A DNA stretch of 64,000 nt, from contig CP001769.1 of assembly GCA_000024525.1 (NCBI GenBank), forward strand, positions 7,721,001-7,785,000, in the 5' to 3' direction. The notes below the pieces were generated by a model. That model saw only the letters and a list, made by a program, of their open reading frames with translations, did no database searches and was not told where the DNA came from. Origin of the DNA: Spirosoma linguale DSM 74 (GTDB lineage Bacteria; Bacteroidota; Bacteroidia; Cytophagales; Spirosomataceae). Numbering within the stretch: the stretch's first letter is position 1; each line of letters opens with the position of its first letter. The translations under genes and the position numbers were made by a program. This document shows, one piece after another, positions 44,375-53,018 of the stretch.

Positions 44375-45337
44375 TTACCAACCCTTTTCCTTTATTTTAG
44401 CGGCAACGCGAGTAGCAATTATAAGATTGCCGATTGTATTTAGATGATAACCATCACTTATACGCATAGAAGCAGGAAATGTGTTAGCAGCTATTTCAAT
44501 TTTATCTTGATTTGTAGGTGAATATTTTATGGCATTCATCTCTTCATTTGTAGGGGGTGTTGCCGGTATATAATTCTCTGTATATTTTGACGCTAATATT
44601 GAATTAAGATTAAGAATCGATTTGTAGATATGGTTATTTCCTGTCTCGAAAACTGAATTCAAGATGCCAATAACTAAAAACTGAGCAGGTTTTTTAATAT
44701 AATCAATGCAATTTTCGATGACATCTGCTACACCTACAAAATCCGGCAGGTCGTTTCTGCCGAGCCAAAGTATCTGAAGTGAATCTCTGTTATTTATTGC
44801 ATCGTCTGGAATAAAAAAAGAATATTTTGGTATAACTGCTTCAGAAGGGGTTAAAGGTGTAAGAGAATATGATTCTACCTGCTTAGGAAAAGCACCAGTT
44901 GCTATTCGCAACAATTTACACTTAACACCTTTTACAGTGCCAGTTATTGAAATAGGAAGGTTATGGGCTTGTGTAGATAAAAGTTTAATTGATATAGAAT
45001 TCACAGGAATTGAATTATTGCCATTAAACTTGTCATTATCTATTGATAAAGTAACGGGCACTCCACCTTGCCGAGCTGCTATTTGCAACGAAGATTGGCT
45101 AGGCAGACCAAAGTTTTCAATTTTACGTTCAGGAAATATTTGCTGAAGATGAGATGGGTATGACACGGTATTAGCAACACCTTGTGTAGAACTTCCTCCC
45201 CACGCAGCAAAAACTGGCTTGAGAGGTTTTATTGCTTCATCAGAAGAATTGCCATCTTTTATACAACTATAAAGTCCAGATGCTAAAAAGGGACTTATAC
45301 CAACAAAAGTTCGTCTGCTCACTATTTTATCTAACAT
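44375..45337 (-). CDS. SGNH/GDSL-type esterase, Tat/lipoprotein-like signal (copy 2)
   Basis: 320 residues, paralogue of the gene at 41287-42243 with the same layout: IVSRRTFVGISPFLASGLYSC (twin Arg, Cys25 at the identical position; shown here are the first part), AWGGSSTQGVAN (Ser block), GLPSQSSLQIAARQGG, LWLGRNDLPDF (Asn block, complete GRND) and SDGYHLNTIGNLIIATRVAA. Both proteins end IKEKGW. Copy 2 keeps a canonical Asn block while copy 1 has GRLD. Probably an acetyl- or acyl-esterase on surface glycans. Upstream at 45430-45484 is a 26-bp inverted repeat. Confidence 0.82.
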   Translation of the reverse strand: MLDKIVSRRTFVGISPFLASGLYSCIKDGNSSDEAIKPLKPVFAAWGGSSTQGVANTVSYPSHLQQIFPERKIENFGLPSQSSLQIAARQGGVPVTLSIDNDKFNGNNSIPVNSISIKLLSTQAHNLPISITGTVKGVKCKLLRIATGAFPKQVESYSLTPLTPSEAVIPKYSFFIPDDAINNRDSLQILWLGRNDLPDFVGVADVIENCIDYIKKPAQFLVIGILNSVFETGNNHIYKSILNLNSILASKYTENYIPATPPTNEEMNAIKYSPTNQDKIEIAANTFPASMRISDGYHLNTIGNLIIATRVAAKIKEKGW

Positions 45338-45429
45338 GAAAAACAGGTTGTTTGAGAATGTAAAATGCCATTAACGAGTATTATCCATTACTATAAATTT
45401 TAGCAGGATTTTGATAATACTAGTGAAAA

Positions 45430-45484
45430 GATATACTGTACATCGACGATGCTGACTAAGTCAGTATCGTCGATGTACAGTATA
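45430..45484. repeat. 26-bp inverted repeat upstream of esterase copy 2
   Basis: Arms 45430-45455 and 45459-45484, one mismatch, TAA loop. No gene reads towards it from the left, so it is not the terminator of the adjacent gene; it lies 93 bp before the esterase start. Confidence 0.88.
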
Positions 45485-45821
45485 TTATCAATCGTTGGTC
45501 AAATTGTGAACGCATGATTTAATTACTAATACGCAGCATCATGCTTAAATAGAAAATAAGTATGGATTAAACGATAGGCCATAATTAACCAGGCAGATAA
45601 GCTTTGATAATGATAAAGGCTATCTGCTCAGAAACTTCGGCTAGTTTACAGTTGTAAGCCTAACTAAACCACCAGCCATAGATGATAAATCGCTGGCTAG
45701 TTAGCTAATTAAGAGTAAGGCGAAAAGAAAATGTTGTTGGAGTACGTCAAGTAATCGATTCGACAAATTGTAGAAGCCAATTTATCGAAATCACCCATGA
45801 TAAAGCGTATATGGGATTAAT

Positions 45822-45850
45822 CCATCTTAAGAGAGTTTTTCTTAAGATGG
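45822..45850. repeat. 10-bp hairpin in gene-poor stretch
   Basis: CCATCTTAAG (45822-45831) and CTTAAGATGG (45841-45850), 9-nt loop ending in TTTTT. May be a leftover terminator. Confidence 0.6.
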
Positions 45851-46083
45851 GTCAAATATATAAAAAATAACGGCCAAAGTTGATTTCGCCTGGTAGTATA
45901 AACAGTAATTTAATATCTAGCTACTACACTCTAGATTGAATAAAATTTAAAAAAGTTGCAGAAGATAGAAAAAGTCTATGTTAGTCGTCCATTATGGCAA
46001 TAATACATTATTAATTTTTTACTTAAAATCGTATTAAAATTTGATTAATTTAGCCGTATAAAATTAATTTACTGAGCGGCAAG

Positions 46084-46215
46084 TTAATCTGTAATAAAGC
46101 TTGTCTCCTTTTGATGTAAGATGGCTCGTGCTAGTTCAAAATCGGTTACTAATGGCTCATCTTTGGCAAGAAGTGTCGCTGTAAAATCGTCCAGATACGT
46201 AAAGATTTTGGTCAT
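46084..46215 (-). pseudogene. Short frame beside the IS, possible gene or IS remnant
   Basis: 43 codons, MTKIFTYLDDFTATLLAKDE to HQKETSFITD, then TAA. The final FITD-stop and the surrounding DNA (TCTGTAATAAA) resemble the 3' end of the transposase at 47341-47358 (NKKEIAFITD-stop), in the opposite orientation. It may be the end of an older IS630-type copy, or the start of a decayed gene. An in-frame stop lies just upstream. Confidence 0.25.
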
Positions 46216-46349
46216 TAAGTGTCCCTTCAAATAGCTCTACATCAATTCGATCAGACGGTTATCCACTTCTGTTCAATTATAAGTTATAAGATAAAGTATA
46301 ATATATTGATCCGTGAGTAAGTTTGTAATGTGATTGCCTTTTGCTTTTG

Positions 46350-46817
46350 ATGGCAAACTACAAACAATCTGATTACGAAGCCCTTCGCCGACGCTGTATT
46401 GAACTCAGTCAGGTAGGATGGAAACAAGCAGCTATTGCTCAGGTGTTTGGCCTAACTCAGCCTTGGGTGAGTCGGACACTTAAGAAGTACAACCAGCAAG
46501 GTTTGACCGCCTTGCAAGAAGGGAAGCGAACCGGAGCACCACCCCGTTTGTCGGCTCAGCAACTGGATCTACTCGTGATTGAACTCAACAAAGGGGCGGA
46601 ACATCATGGATTTAGTGGAGCCATCTGGACCCGTCCCCGAGTTAATGAAGTCATTAAGAAGCTCTTTGGTGTCAGCTATGACCCTTCTCAGGTAGGCCGT
46701 ATCCTCAAGAAAGTAGGCTGGAGCCGACAGTTGCCGCAACGTAAAGCCAGTCAACAGGACGCTCAGGCAGTTACTCAGTGGCGCAGCGAACGCTTACCCG
46801 AACTTAAAAAAAGCTAA
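46350..46817 (+). CDS. IS630 transposase, N-terminal part (frame 1)
   Basis: 155 residues from ATG 46350. Two helix-turn-helix regions: RCIELSQVGWKQAAIAQVFG with LTQPWVSRTLKKYNQQGL, and the winged part WTRPRVNEVIKKLFGVSYDP followed by SQVGRILKKVGWS. Binds the terminal repeats. Ends ELPELKKS-like at a stop four bases after a run of seven A (46806-46812). The catalytic domain follows in the +1 frame, so a full transposase needs a frameshift or transcript slippage. Confidence 0.88.
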   Translation: MANYKQSDYEALRRRCIELSQVGWKQAAIAQVFGLTQPWVSRTLKKYNQQGLTALQEGKRTGAPPRLSAQQLDLLVIELNKGAEHHGFSGAIWTRPRVNEVIKKLFGVSYDPSQVGRILKKVGWSRQLPQRKASQQDAQAVTQWRSERLPELKKS

Positions 46818-47358
46818 AGCCGAGGGGCGCGTTATCTTATATATTGATGAATCAGCGTGTTATCTATTGCCTTTTGTGGCCCACACTTGGGCACCTTGCG
46901 GACAGACACCGGTCTTAATGGAGCAAGCGGGGCGGACTCATTTGAGCTTAATTGCGGCCATTGCTGCGAACGGTCAAATTTATGTGGCAGGTCAAAACCA
47001 GGCATTCACTAGTGAAGATATAGTATGGTTTTTAAAACTACTCTGTGGGCGTTATCGCAAACGGAACCTGCTGATTATTTGGGATGGCGCAGCAATCCAT
47101 CGTAGCAACGTCGTTAAAGAGTTACTTCGTGAACGCCTTGGCCGAATGCATCTGGAACGCTTACCCGCTTATAGTCCGGAGCTAAATCCAGTTGAACTGC
47201 TATGGAGTCAATTGAAAAGAAACTTAAAAAACAAAGCGTTCACAAGCTTGGACGAACTGACTGTAGCTGTTCTTGAGCAAACCAAGCGACTAGAGAAGGA
47301 CCCTAAATCAGTAAAAGCCTTCTTCAATAAAAAGGAAATAGCGTTTATTACAGACTAA
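46813..47358 (+). CDS. IS630 transposase, catalytic DDE part (frame 2)
   Basis: Continues the protein in the +1 frame from the A7 run: KAEGRVILYIDESACYLLPF (first Asp), NLLIIWDGAAIHRSNVVKEL (second Asp), RLPAYSPELNPVELLWSQLK (final Glu), ending EIAFITD inside the right terminal repeat. All three catalytic acids are present. There is no plausible independent start codon near the beginning, so expression depends on the upstream frame. Confidence 0.85.
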   Translation, partial: AKAEGRVILYIDESACYLLPFVAHTWAPCGQTPVLMEQAGRTHLSLIAAIAANGQIYVAGQNQAFTSEDIVWFLKLLCGRYRKRNLLIIWDGAAIHRSNVVKELLRERLGRMHLERLPAYSPELNPVELLWSQLKRNLKNKAFTSLDELTVAVLEQTKRLEKDPKSVKAFFNKKEIAFITD

Positions 47359-47370
47359 TTCACGAATCAA

Positions 47371-47915
47371 TAAGTAAATATAACTAGGATATAAGACGGC
47401 TTGATGGCCTTATTAGGACGTGCGGATGCCCCATCCCGAATTAGTAGCCTGCCTTGCCTAGGATAGCGATCATACAATTTTCCCCAAAGCCATAGGTCTC
47501 CTGTCCGTTAAACGGTTGGTCTTGAACAACGTAAATTGTCTATTCGGTCAAACAGTTGCCACTAAGCTTAGATACGCACAACTGACTTGCTCTTATGTAC
47601 TACGCGTGTATAAGCACCGACATAGCAGAATTACTAACTGGTTTCTGTTGTAAATTTTATGTGGTTTTCTTGGCTATTTTAAAGAAGAGCATAGCTGGAT
47701 TTGAGTCTGATAGAAATAAGATAATGACTAGATAGATTTTTTCCTGAGGTTTATTAAAACCGCTTTACTGTAAATACTATTTTAAGTAAATTTGGGAAAG
47801 AGTAATTTATTGTATTGGTGGTATTGGTAAAGACTGATTATTACAATATACTTAATAATGGTCATACGTACGTTAAACGAAAATAAAACAACTAAACTTT
47901 AATATTATATACACT
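47371..47915. other. Gene-poor stretch right of the IS, 545 bp
   Basis: Minus strand around 47443-47540 reads TIYVVQDQPFNGQETYGFGE and on for about 12 more residues between stops, which looks like a decayed coding fragment I cannot name. TAAATTTG at 47787-47794 fits the -7 consensus and may belong to the epimerase gene promoter. Confidence 0.4.
47787..47794 (+). promoter_or_regulatory. Candidate -7 box of the SDR epimerase gene
   Basis: TAAATTTG matches TAnnTTTG, 122 bp before the ATG; no clear -33 TTG. Confidence 0.3.
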
Positions 47916-48989
47916 ATGCGTATTGCTTTAGTTACTGGCTCGGCTGGTTTAATTGGTAGCGAAGCGGTTGCCTTTTTTGCGGACAAGTTTGACCTGGTTG
48001 TCGGCATAGATAACAACATGCGACAGTACTTTTTTGGTACAGATGCTTCGACGGAATGGAATCAGAACCGATTGCAGGATTCTTATAAAAACTACGTGCA
48101 CCGCCCGGCTGATATTCGGGAAGTAAGCCAACTTGAGCCGATATTCAGGGAGTTCGGTACGGACATTAAACTGATTGTCCATACCGCTGCTCAGCCTAGT
48201 CATGACTGGGCGGCTCGCGAACCATTCACCGATTTTACAGTCAACGCGAACGGGACCTTAAACATGCTGGAGATGACACGCCAGCATTGTTCTGATGCGG
48301 TATTCATATTTACCTCAACCAATAAGGTTTACGGAGATAACCCGAACTTTCTGCCGCTCATTGAAACAGAAACCCGCTGGGAGATTGACGAAAGCCATCC
48401 CTATTTTAAGGACGGTATCGATGAGTTTATGAGCATCGACCATACCAAGCACTCGCTCTTTGGCGCTTCTAAAGTAGCCGCTGATATTTTGGTGCAGGAA
48501 TACGGACGGTATTTTGGTATGAAAACCGGTGTGTTCAGGGGGGGGTGTTTAACGGGCCCTAACCACTCGGGCGCGCAGTTGCATGGATTTCTATCTTACC
48601 TCATGAAATGTGCCATTACGGGTACTCAGTATACTGTATTCGGCTATAAAGGCAAGCAGGTACGGGATAATATCCACAGCTGGGATCTGGTCAATATGTT
48701 CTGGCACTTCTATCAGAATCCTCGGGTTGGCGAAGTGTATAATGCCGGTGGTGGCCGTCATGCCAATTGCTCTATGCTGGAGGCTATTGCCTTATGCGAA
48801 GAAATTTCCGGCAACAAAATGAACTATACGTATTCAGAAACAAACCGTATCGGCGATCATATCTGGTATATCTCTAACCTTAATAAGTTCAAAGAGCATT
48901 ACCCAGACTGGACATGGCAATATGATTTGAAGCAAACAATGACTCAGATCCACGATAGTATGGTGGCTCGTCTGAGACAGCTTGCTTAG
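47916..48989 (+). CDS. SDR-family NAD-dependent epimerase (CDP-paratose 2-epimerase-like)
   Basis: 357 residues. Extended SDR: nucleotide loop [64 protein letters not shown]. In the usual YxxxK position it has [20 protein letters not shown], i.e. Phe instead of Tyr, with the Lys kept. Then [20 protein letters not shown] and [20 protein letters not shown]. The pattern is that of the tyvelose/paratose epimerase-like group common in surface-glycan clusters. Acts on a nucleotide sugar in the cytoplasm; exact substrate not known. Confidence 0.85.
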   Translation: MRIALVTGSAGLIGSEAVAFFADKFDLVVGIDNNMRQYFFGTDASTEWNQNRLQDSYKNYVHRPADIREVSQLEPIFREFGTDIKLIVHTAAQPSHDWAAREPFTDFTVNANGTLNMLEMTRQHCSDAVFIFTSTNKVYGDNPNFLPLIETETRWEIDESHPYFKDGIDEFMSIDHTKHSLFGASKVAADILVQEYGRYFGMKTGVFRGGCLTGPNHSGAQLHGFLSYLMKCAITGTQYTVFGYKGKQVRDNIHSWDLVNMFWHFYQNPRVGEVYNAGGGRHANCSMLEAIALCEEISGNKMNYTYSETNRIGDHIWYISNLNKFKEHYPDWTWQYDLKQTMTQIHDSMVARLRQLA

Positions 48990-49011
48990 CAACTTTGCTC
49001 TAGCAAAACAG

Positions 49012-49075
49012 ATTCCGTCTAAAACAACTAAACCGCTCACTTTAACAGGAGCGGTTTAGTTGTTTTAGACGGAAT
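49012..49075. terminator. Perfect 27-bp inverted repeat between convergent genes
   Basis: Arms 49012-49038 and 49049-49075, exact, 10-nt loop. Lies between the epimerase stop (48989) and the GT26 stop (49108), followed by AAAA/TTTT; likely a bidirectional terminator. Confidence 0.85.
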
Positions 49076-49107
49076 TAAAAAGTGGTTTGTTGAACTGAGT
49101 TGCCGTC

Positions 49108-49890
49108 TTAACGCTGTGTAGTGATGCCTAATACCCGCTGGCTAATCAACTTCTGTACAACGTAAAAGATATATTGAGAATTAGTAACAGCGTAACGCTT
49201 GAATAAACGCCGTGGCTCCTGCGACAGGCGGAATAGCCACTCCAGGCCAGACTGTTGCATCCATACGGGAGGGCGTTTGATATTGCCAACAAAATAATCG
49301 AATGCCGCTCCAACGGCCATCATTACCGCATTTACTTCGCCCAGGTGCTGGGATACCCAGATTTCCTGCCGGGGGCAACCACGCCCAACCAGCACTATGT
49401 TGGCTCCGGAGGCATTTATTTTTTTAATGTCTTCCGCTTTCTCCTCTGGGGTTGCATCCCGGAAGCGATCAACGTGAATACCACAAATGGTAACACCCGG
49501 AAATGTCTGTGGAATATATTCTTTAAGCTTAGTCAGGGTCGATTCTGTGCTTCCGTACAGATACACTTTCAGGTGCTGCTCTCCGGCGGCTTTTAATACG
49601 TGACGTGTGAGGTCAGGCCCGTAAACACGGTCTTTGAGATCTGCCTTGTTAAAGGCGTTCAGAGCCCATTGTACTGGCTTCCCATCGGGAACAACCATGT
49701 TGATCCGGGACACGTGCTGGCCAATAGTCTCGTTGTGTTTCGATTCCATGAGCCCATGAACAGCCAGTGCTGAAACGCCGAAACTGGTTCTGGTTAAGGC
49801 ATTCTCTATAATTATCCTGGTTGCCGATGCATAATCAACCGAAGCGTAGGGAATACCAAATAAAGAGGTTTTAGAAAATTGAGTAGGCAT
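49108..49890 (-). CDS. WecG/TagA/CpsF-family glycosyltransferase (GT26)
   Basis: 260 residues. Family signatures: VVPDGKPVQWALNAF, KDRVYGPDLTRHVLKAAGEQ, KVYLYGSTESTLTKLKEYIP, ANIVLVGRGCPRQEIWVSQH and MMAVGAAFDYFVGNIKRPPV followed by WLFRLSQEPRRLFKRYA. These enzymes add the second sugar (e.g. N-acetylmannosamine or glucose) to undecaprenyl-PP-linked GlcNAc-type intermediates on the cytoplasmic membrane. Works in the same glycan pathway as the initiating transferase at 33.4 kb, or another. Confidence 0.92.
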   Translation of the reverse strand: MPTQFSKTSLFGIPYASVDYASATRIIIENALTRTSFGVSALAVHGLMESKHNETIGQHVSRINMVVPDGKPVQWALNAFNKADLKDRVYGPDLTRHVLKAAGEQHLKVYLYGSTESTLTKLKEYIPQTFPGVTICGIHVDRFRDATPEEKAEDIKKINASGANIVLVGRGCPRQEIWVSQHLGEVNAVMMAVGAAFDYFVGNIKRPPVWMQQSGLEWLFRLSQEPRRLFKRYAVTNSQYIFYVVQKLISQRVLGITTQR

Positions 49891-50342
49891 AAGTAACTAT
49901 TTTACGGAATATGTATATAGAAATAATAGAATTTAATTTGCTTGAATATCACCAATGCATAGATGAGTGGCCAACCTGCCTGGAATCTGGCGAAAAGGTG
50001 AAATGCTTGTCCGGTAAAATTTTCTCTGTTAAAAACAGATCAAAAACACTCTTGACTGGTAGGTCAAAAAGAAGTGCCATGTAGCTGTAATTCACCGTTG
50101 ATTAAGTTTTACTGGTAGGTTACCAATAGTATACTTAAAATTTCATTGCAATATAAAAAATGCTTATTATATGTAAAAGCGAAACTTCTTAATTTATATA
50201 AATACCAAAAAAGACAACAAAATATTTATTAAAAAGGTCGTTTGTAGGGCTAACCTTTATTGTATGTACAGCATACTATAACAGCATGAAGGAAGCTCTC
50301 AACCATATGAGGGCGTAAAATAAGATCGGTAAAATGGCGAGG
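49891..50342. other. Intergenic, 452 bp
   Basis: Between two minus-strand glycosyltransferase genes. AT-rich; the direct repeat ACTGGTAGGT occurs twice (about 50074 and 50111) and a TCTGTT/AACAGA hairpin at 50025-50039. No gene seen. Confidence 0.5.
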
Positions 50343-51332
50343 CTATACCTGTGCCTGCCTGTGGCTATTCTGAAGAAGGGTTGGATCGAACGTAAACGAT
50401 AGATCATTCATGCATTTATGGTGTCCGAGTGGACAGCGGTCATGGCCTATTTTTGAGCAGGGGCGGCAGTTGAGGGCTGTATTCTCGATAATCAGATGCC
50501 GGGTATTATACGGATACATACCCAGGCGGGGAGTTGTGTTGCCCCAAATGGAAATGATGGGTTTCTTGAAGGCTGCTGCAATGTGCATAAGACCTGTGTC
50601 GTGGCTGTATACCAATTGTGCTCGCTTTACCAGCGAGGCCGACTGATTGAGCGTAAGCAAGCCGCACGTGTTGTAAATGAGCAAGTCGCCCAATGCCCGA
50701 CGAATGATTTCGCCTGACTCCCGGTCCTGCTGATCGCCCAGTAGTACGACAGGTCGGTCTATTTTCCGGCAAAGCTCAATCATACGCTCCACGGGCAAAC
50801 GTTTGGTTGCGTGTTGGCCACCTATGGCATAGGCTACGAACGAGGATTGATGCGTATAGGGAAGATAGTTAGCTGGTATAGGCTCTTCGGCAGGTAAAAA
50901 GTAGTCCAGCCCTTTGTTGTCATTGACCACACCCAGGGTCTTCACCGTATCCATGTATCGATCCACAATATGAACGGACGGCATTACATTTACTTTAAAG
51001 CGCACATAGAGCCACTTTCGCATATTGATTTTGTCGAACGTAAACGCCCGTTTGCCCAGCGCCTGTTTGATCAGTGTTGTACGAAGGTTGTTGTGGAGGT
51101 CGATGACGATGTCGTATCGCTCCTGTCGAAGCTGACTGATCAGGCGGGGAAGACTATCGTCCAGATAATGACACCTGTCAATGTAGGGGTTATCGGCAAT
51201 GAGCGACTGGTACTGGCGCTTGGTACAATAATGAATTTCGGCCCCCGCCATCTGCTGCTTCAGGCAACGGATTACGGGGGTTGTCAGCACAATGTCGCCA
51301 ATAGATGAGAAACGCAGGATCAGAATTTTCAT
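50343..51332 (-). CDS. Family 9 glycosyltransferase (heptosyltransferase-like)
   Basis: 329 residues from ATG 51332 (MKILILRFSSIGDIVLTTPV); an upstream ATG at 51368 is rejected. GT9 marks: N-terminal SSIGDIVLTTP, DIVIDLHNNLRTTLIKQALG, FVAYAIGGQHATKRLPVERM, and the C-terminal YSHDTGLMHIAAAFKKPIIS with IWGNTTPRLGMYPY. Family members move heptose from ADP-heptose to the LPS core. Its ATG overlaps the stop of the preceding lipoprotein gene (ATGA at 51329-51332), an unusual coupling. Confidence 0.9.
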   Translation of the reverse strand: MKILILRFSSIGDIVLTTPVIRCLKQQMAGAEIHYCTKRQYQSLIADNPYIDRCHYLDDSLPRLISQLRQERYDIVIDLHNNLRTTLIKQALGKRAFTFDKINMRKWLYVRFKVNVMPSVHIVDRYMDTVKTLGVVNDNKGLDYFLPAEEPIPANYLPYTHQSSFVAYAIGGQHATKRLPVERMIELCRKIDRPVVLLGDQQDRESGEIIRRALGDLLIYNTCGLLTLNQSASLVKRAQLVYSHDTGLMHIAAAFKKPIISIWGNTTPRLGMYPYNTRHLIIENTALNCRPCSKIGHDRCPLGHHKCMNDLSFTFDPTLLQNSHRQAQV

Positions 51333-52948
51333 TTGCAATACATGTCTGCATTGATCTTTAGTGTCCACTCCGATTTGTCGACCAGATAATTACTCTGACG
51401 TAATGGCCAGCTTGCTCCACCATCGGTGCTGGCTCTGAAGTCGTAGTAACGGCCCATTTTTATTTTGTAGGAAACCACTTTTCGGTTGGTTCGGGTAACC
51501 GATATCAGGTCATTCCATTCGTTTTTCCCGACTTCGCTATACTGGGTTTTCATAATTGCCGGCAGTGAGGCTTCATCCAGAGTTGTTCCTGTAGGACAGG
51601 AGAACTTAATTTCCAGCGTTACGGGCGGTGGCTCCGGTAACGCGCCCAGATTAATCGGTATGGGTGTCTGGTCGCAGGTAAGGCCCGGTGCCGATTCGCC
51701 AATCAGTCCGCCTTTTGCCCCCTTGCCCCAGGCGTCCGTTTCGTCGAAAACCTGAAGTTTAAGGCGCTGGTTCTTCAACTGGTTGTAGGCCCATATAATT
51801 GATCCGTTGTTTGCGTTGGCGTAGAAAGTAGAAACTACGTTGCCGGTAGCAACGTCAATCAGTTTGCAGAGATAGTTTACATCTACATTAGCCAGTCGGC
51901 TGTCTACTTTGAATACAGGCCCCGACGCGCAGATAACCACGGCCCAACCGGCTACATAAGCCACTGCTCTGGTTGCCTGTATGGTATACTCCAGGCGGCC
52001 AGTTTGCTGGTTTTTCCTGACTACGCCCGGTTTCTCTTCCTGCCATTGGTTCGTGAACTCATCGTAACTGAACAGCGGAATAGAGTCGCCTGCCTGAACA
52101 ACGCGATTTTGCTGCGCGTTATAGGCCTGCTGATATAGTTCCATAGTTATAGGAACGGCGGGAGACAGGGCGGTGGTTAATTCGAACTGGTTGTTATAAA
52201 TCTGTAGGGTTGTGGAACCCGCCAGGGATATAAACCGCATAGTACCCAGTGAAGCCCCGCCATTTCGGGCCGCAACGGAAGACATGACCCCTTCACCTGG
52301 CACGTATTGGGCAGCCTGAGCGTTTCGGGCGTTGGTGTGAATAAGTACCATCGTCAGGTTCCCGCCAATGCTGTTGCCATTCCGATCGCTGAGTGTTGTG
52401 CCCGCCGGAAGGGTTGCCGTTGCCCGGTCAGTATCCGTACCCTGGGGCGTTGTATTAAGACTAACTGTGGCCTTGACCTGACCACTGGCAGCAGCGCTGG
52501 CCGTTGTTCGGGCTGCGTTGAGCGTAACCGGTGGTTTGTTAATGTTAATCCGGCGAACCCATCGGAATTGCTGTTTCACATCAGAAATTACAACTGGCTG
52601 GATAACTGTCAGGTAATCGTTAGCCTCCAAAACGACGGAAAACCGGAGCGGCTTTTGAGCAGAATACTCCGTTGTGGGGGAGGGGGCTACCATCAGCATC
52701 CCATCACTATTTAGTTTATAGCGCGTGGAGTTAAGGGTGGTTACGATCTGGCTGGCATCGGGCCCGGCCAGGGTAACCTGATTGACAGACGGCATCGGGT
52801 TGCCAGCCGGGTCGTAAAACCGAAAGGTCGCGACACCGTCCTGAAGGGGGTCTTTCAAGCCTATTTTTACGCCATCGAGCGGATTCTTACAGGCTTCAAG
52901 CCCAGCCGCAGCCAGTAGGAATAGACAAATAAGAGAACGGACTTGCAT
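51329..52948 (-). CDS. Lipoprotein of unknown function
   Basis: 539 residues. Signal peptide with LEAC (Cys20) followed by KNPLDG. Mature part is mostly beta: carboxypeptidase-regulatory or Ig-like modules at about 35-150 (VATFRFYDPAGNPMPSVNQV), a central domain 160-340 and a further one with GNVVSTFYANANNGSIIWAY. No catalytic motif recognised. Similar long beta-rich lipoproteins occur in Cytophagales with no assigned function. Stop overlaps the GT9 start by 4 bp. Confidence 0.65.
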   Translation of the reverse strand: MQVRSLICLFLLAAAGLEACKNPLDGVKIGLKDPLQDGVATFRFYDPAGNPMPSVNQVTLAGPDASQIVTTLNSTRYKLNSDGMLMVAPSPTTEYSAQKPLRFSVVLEANDYLTVIQPVVISDVKQQFRWVRRININKPPVTLNAARTTASAAASGQVKATVSLNTTPQGTDTDRATATLPAGTTLSDRNGNSIGGNLTMVLIHTNARNAQAAQYVPGEGVMSSVAARNGGASLGTMRFISLAGSTTLQIYNNQFELTTALSPAVPITMELYQQAYNAQQNRVVQAGDSIPLFSYDEFTNQWQEEKPGVVRKNQQTGRLEYTIQATRAVAYVAGWAVVICASGPVFKVDSRLANVDVNYLCKLIDVATGNVVSTFYANANNGSIIWAYNQLKNQRLKLQVFDETDAWGKGAKGGLIGESAPGLTCDQTPIPINLGALPEPPPVTLEIKFSCPTGTTLDEASLPAIMKTQYSEVGKNEWNDLISVTRTNRKVVSYKIKMGRYYDFRASTDGGASWPLRQSNYLVDKSEWTLKINADMYCK

Positions 52949-53018
52949 AACGAAAGAGTTAATGAATAGTAGCGCGTGGTGCGTGGATAAATCCGTTGGG
53001 CAGCTATGCTTTTTCAGA

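Larger units (their letters stand above)
45338..46305. other. Gene-poor stretch, 968 bp, left of the IS element
   Basis: AT-rich. Contains the inverted repeat 45430-45484, a weak 15-bp hairpin (45591-45605 with 45615-45629), a 10-bp hairpin (45822-45831 with 45841-45850), and a short minus-strand frame at 46084-46215. No intact gene. Confidence 0.5.
46306..47370 (+). mobile_element. IS630-family insertion sequence
   Basis: About 1065 bp. Terminal inverted repeats of 24 bp with four mismatches: left TTGATCCGTGAGTAAGTTTG from 46306, right (reverse complement) TTGATTCGTGAATTAGTCTG ending at 47370, each followed by TAAT. TA dinucleotides flank both ends (46304-46305, 47371-47372), matching the TA target duplication of IS630/Tc1-mariner elements. 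The transposase stop lies inside the right repeat, as is common in the family. Confidence 0.88.

Noticed and set aside
46087..46100. Left end of the IS at 46087 (TCTGTAATAAA match to the right end)
   Set aside because: The pair at 46306/47370 gives a longer 24-bp terminal repeat, proper TA flanks and a normal element size.
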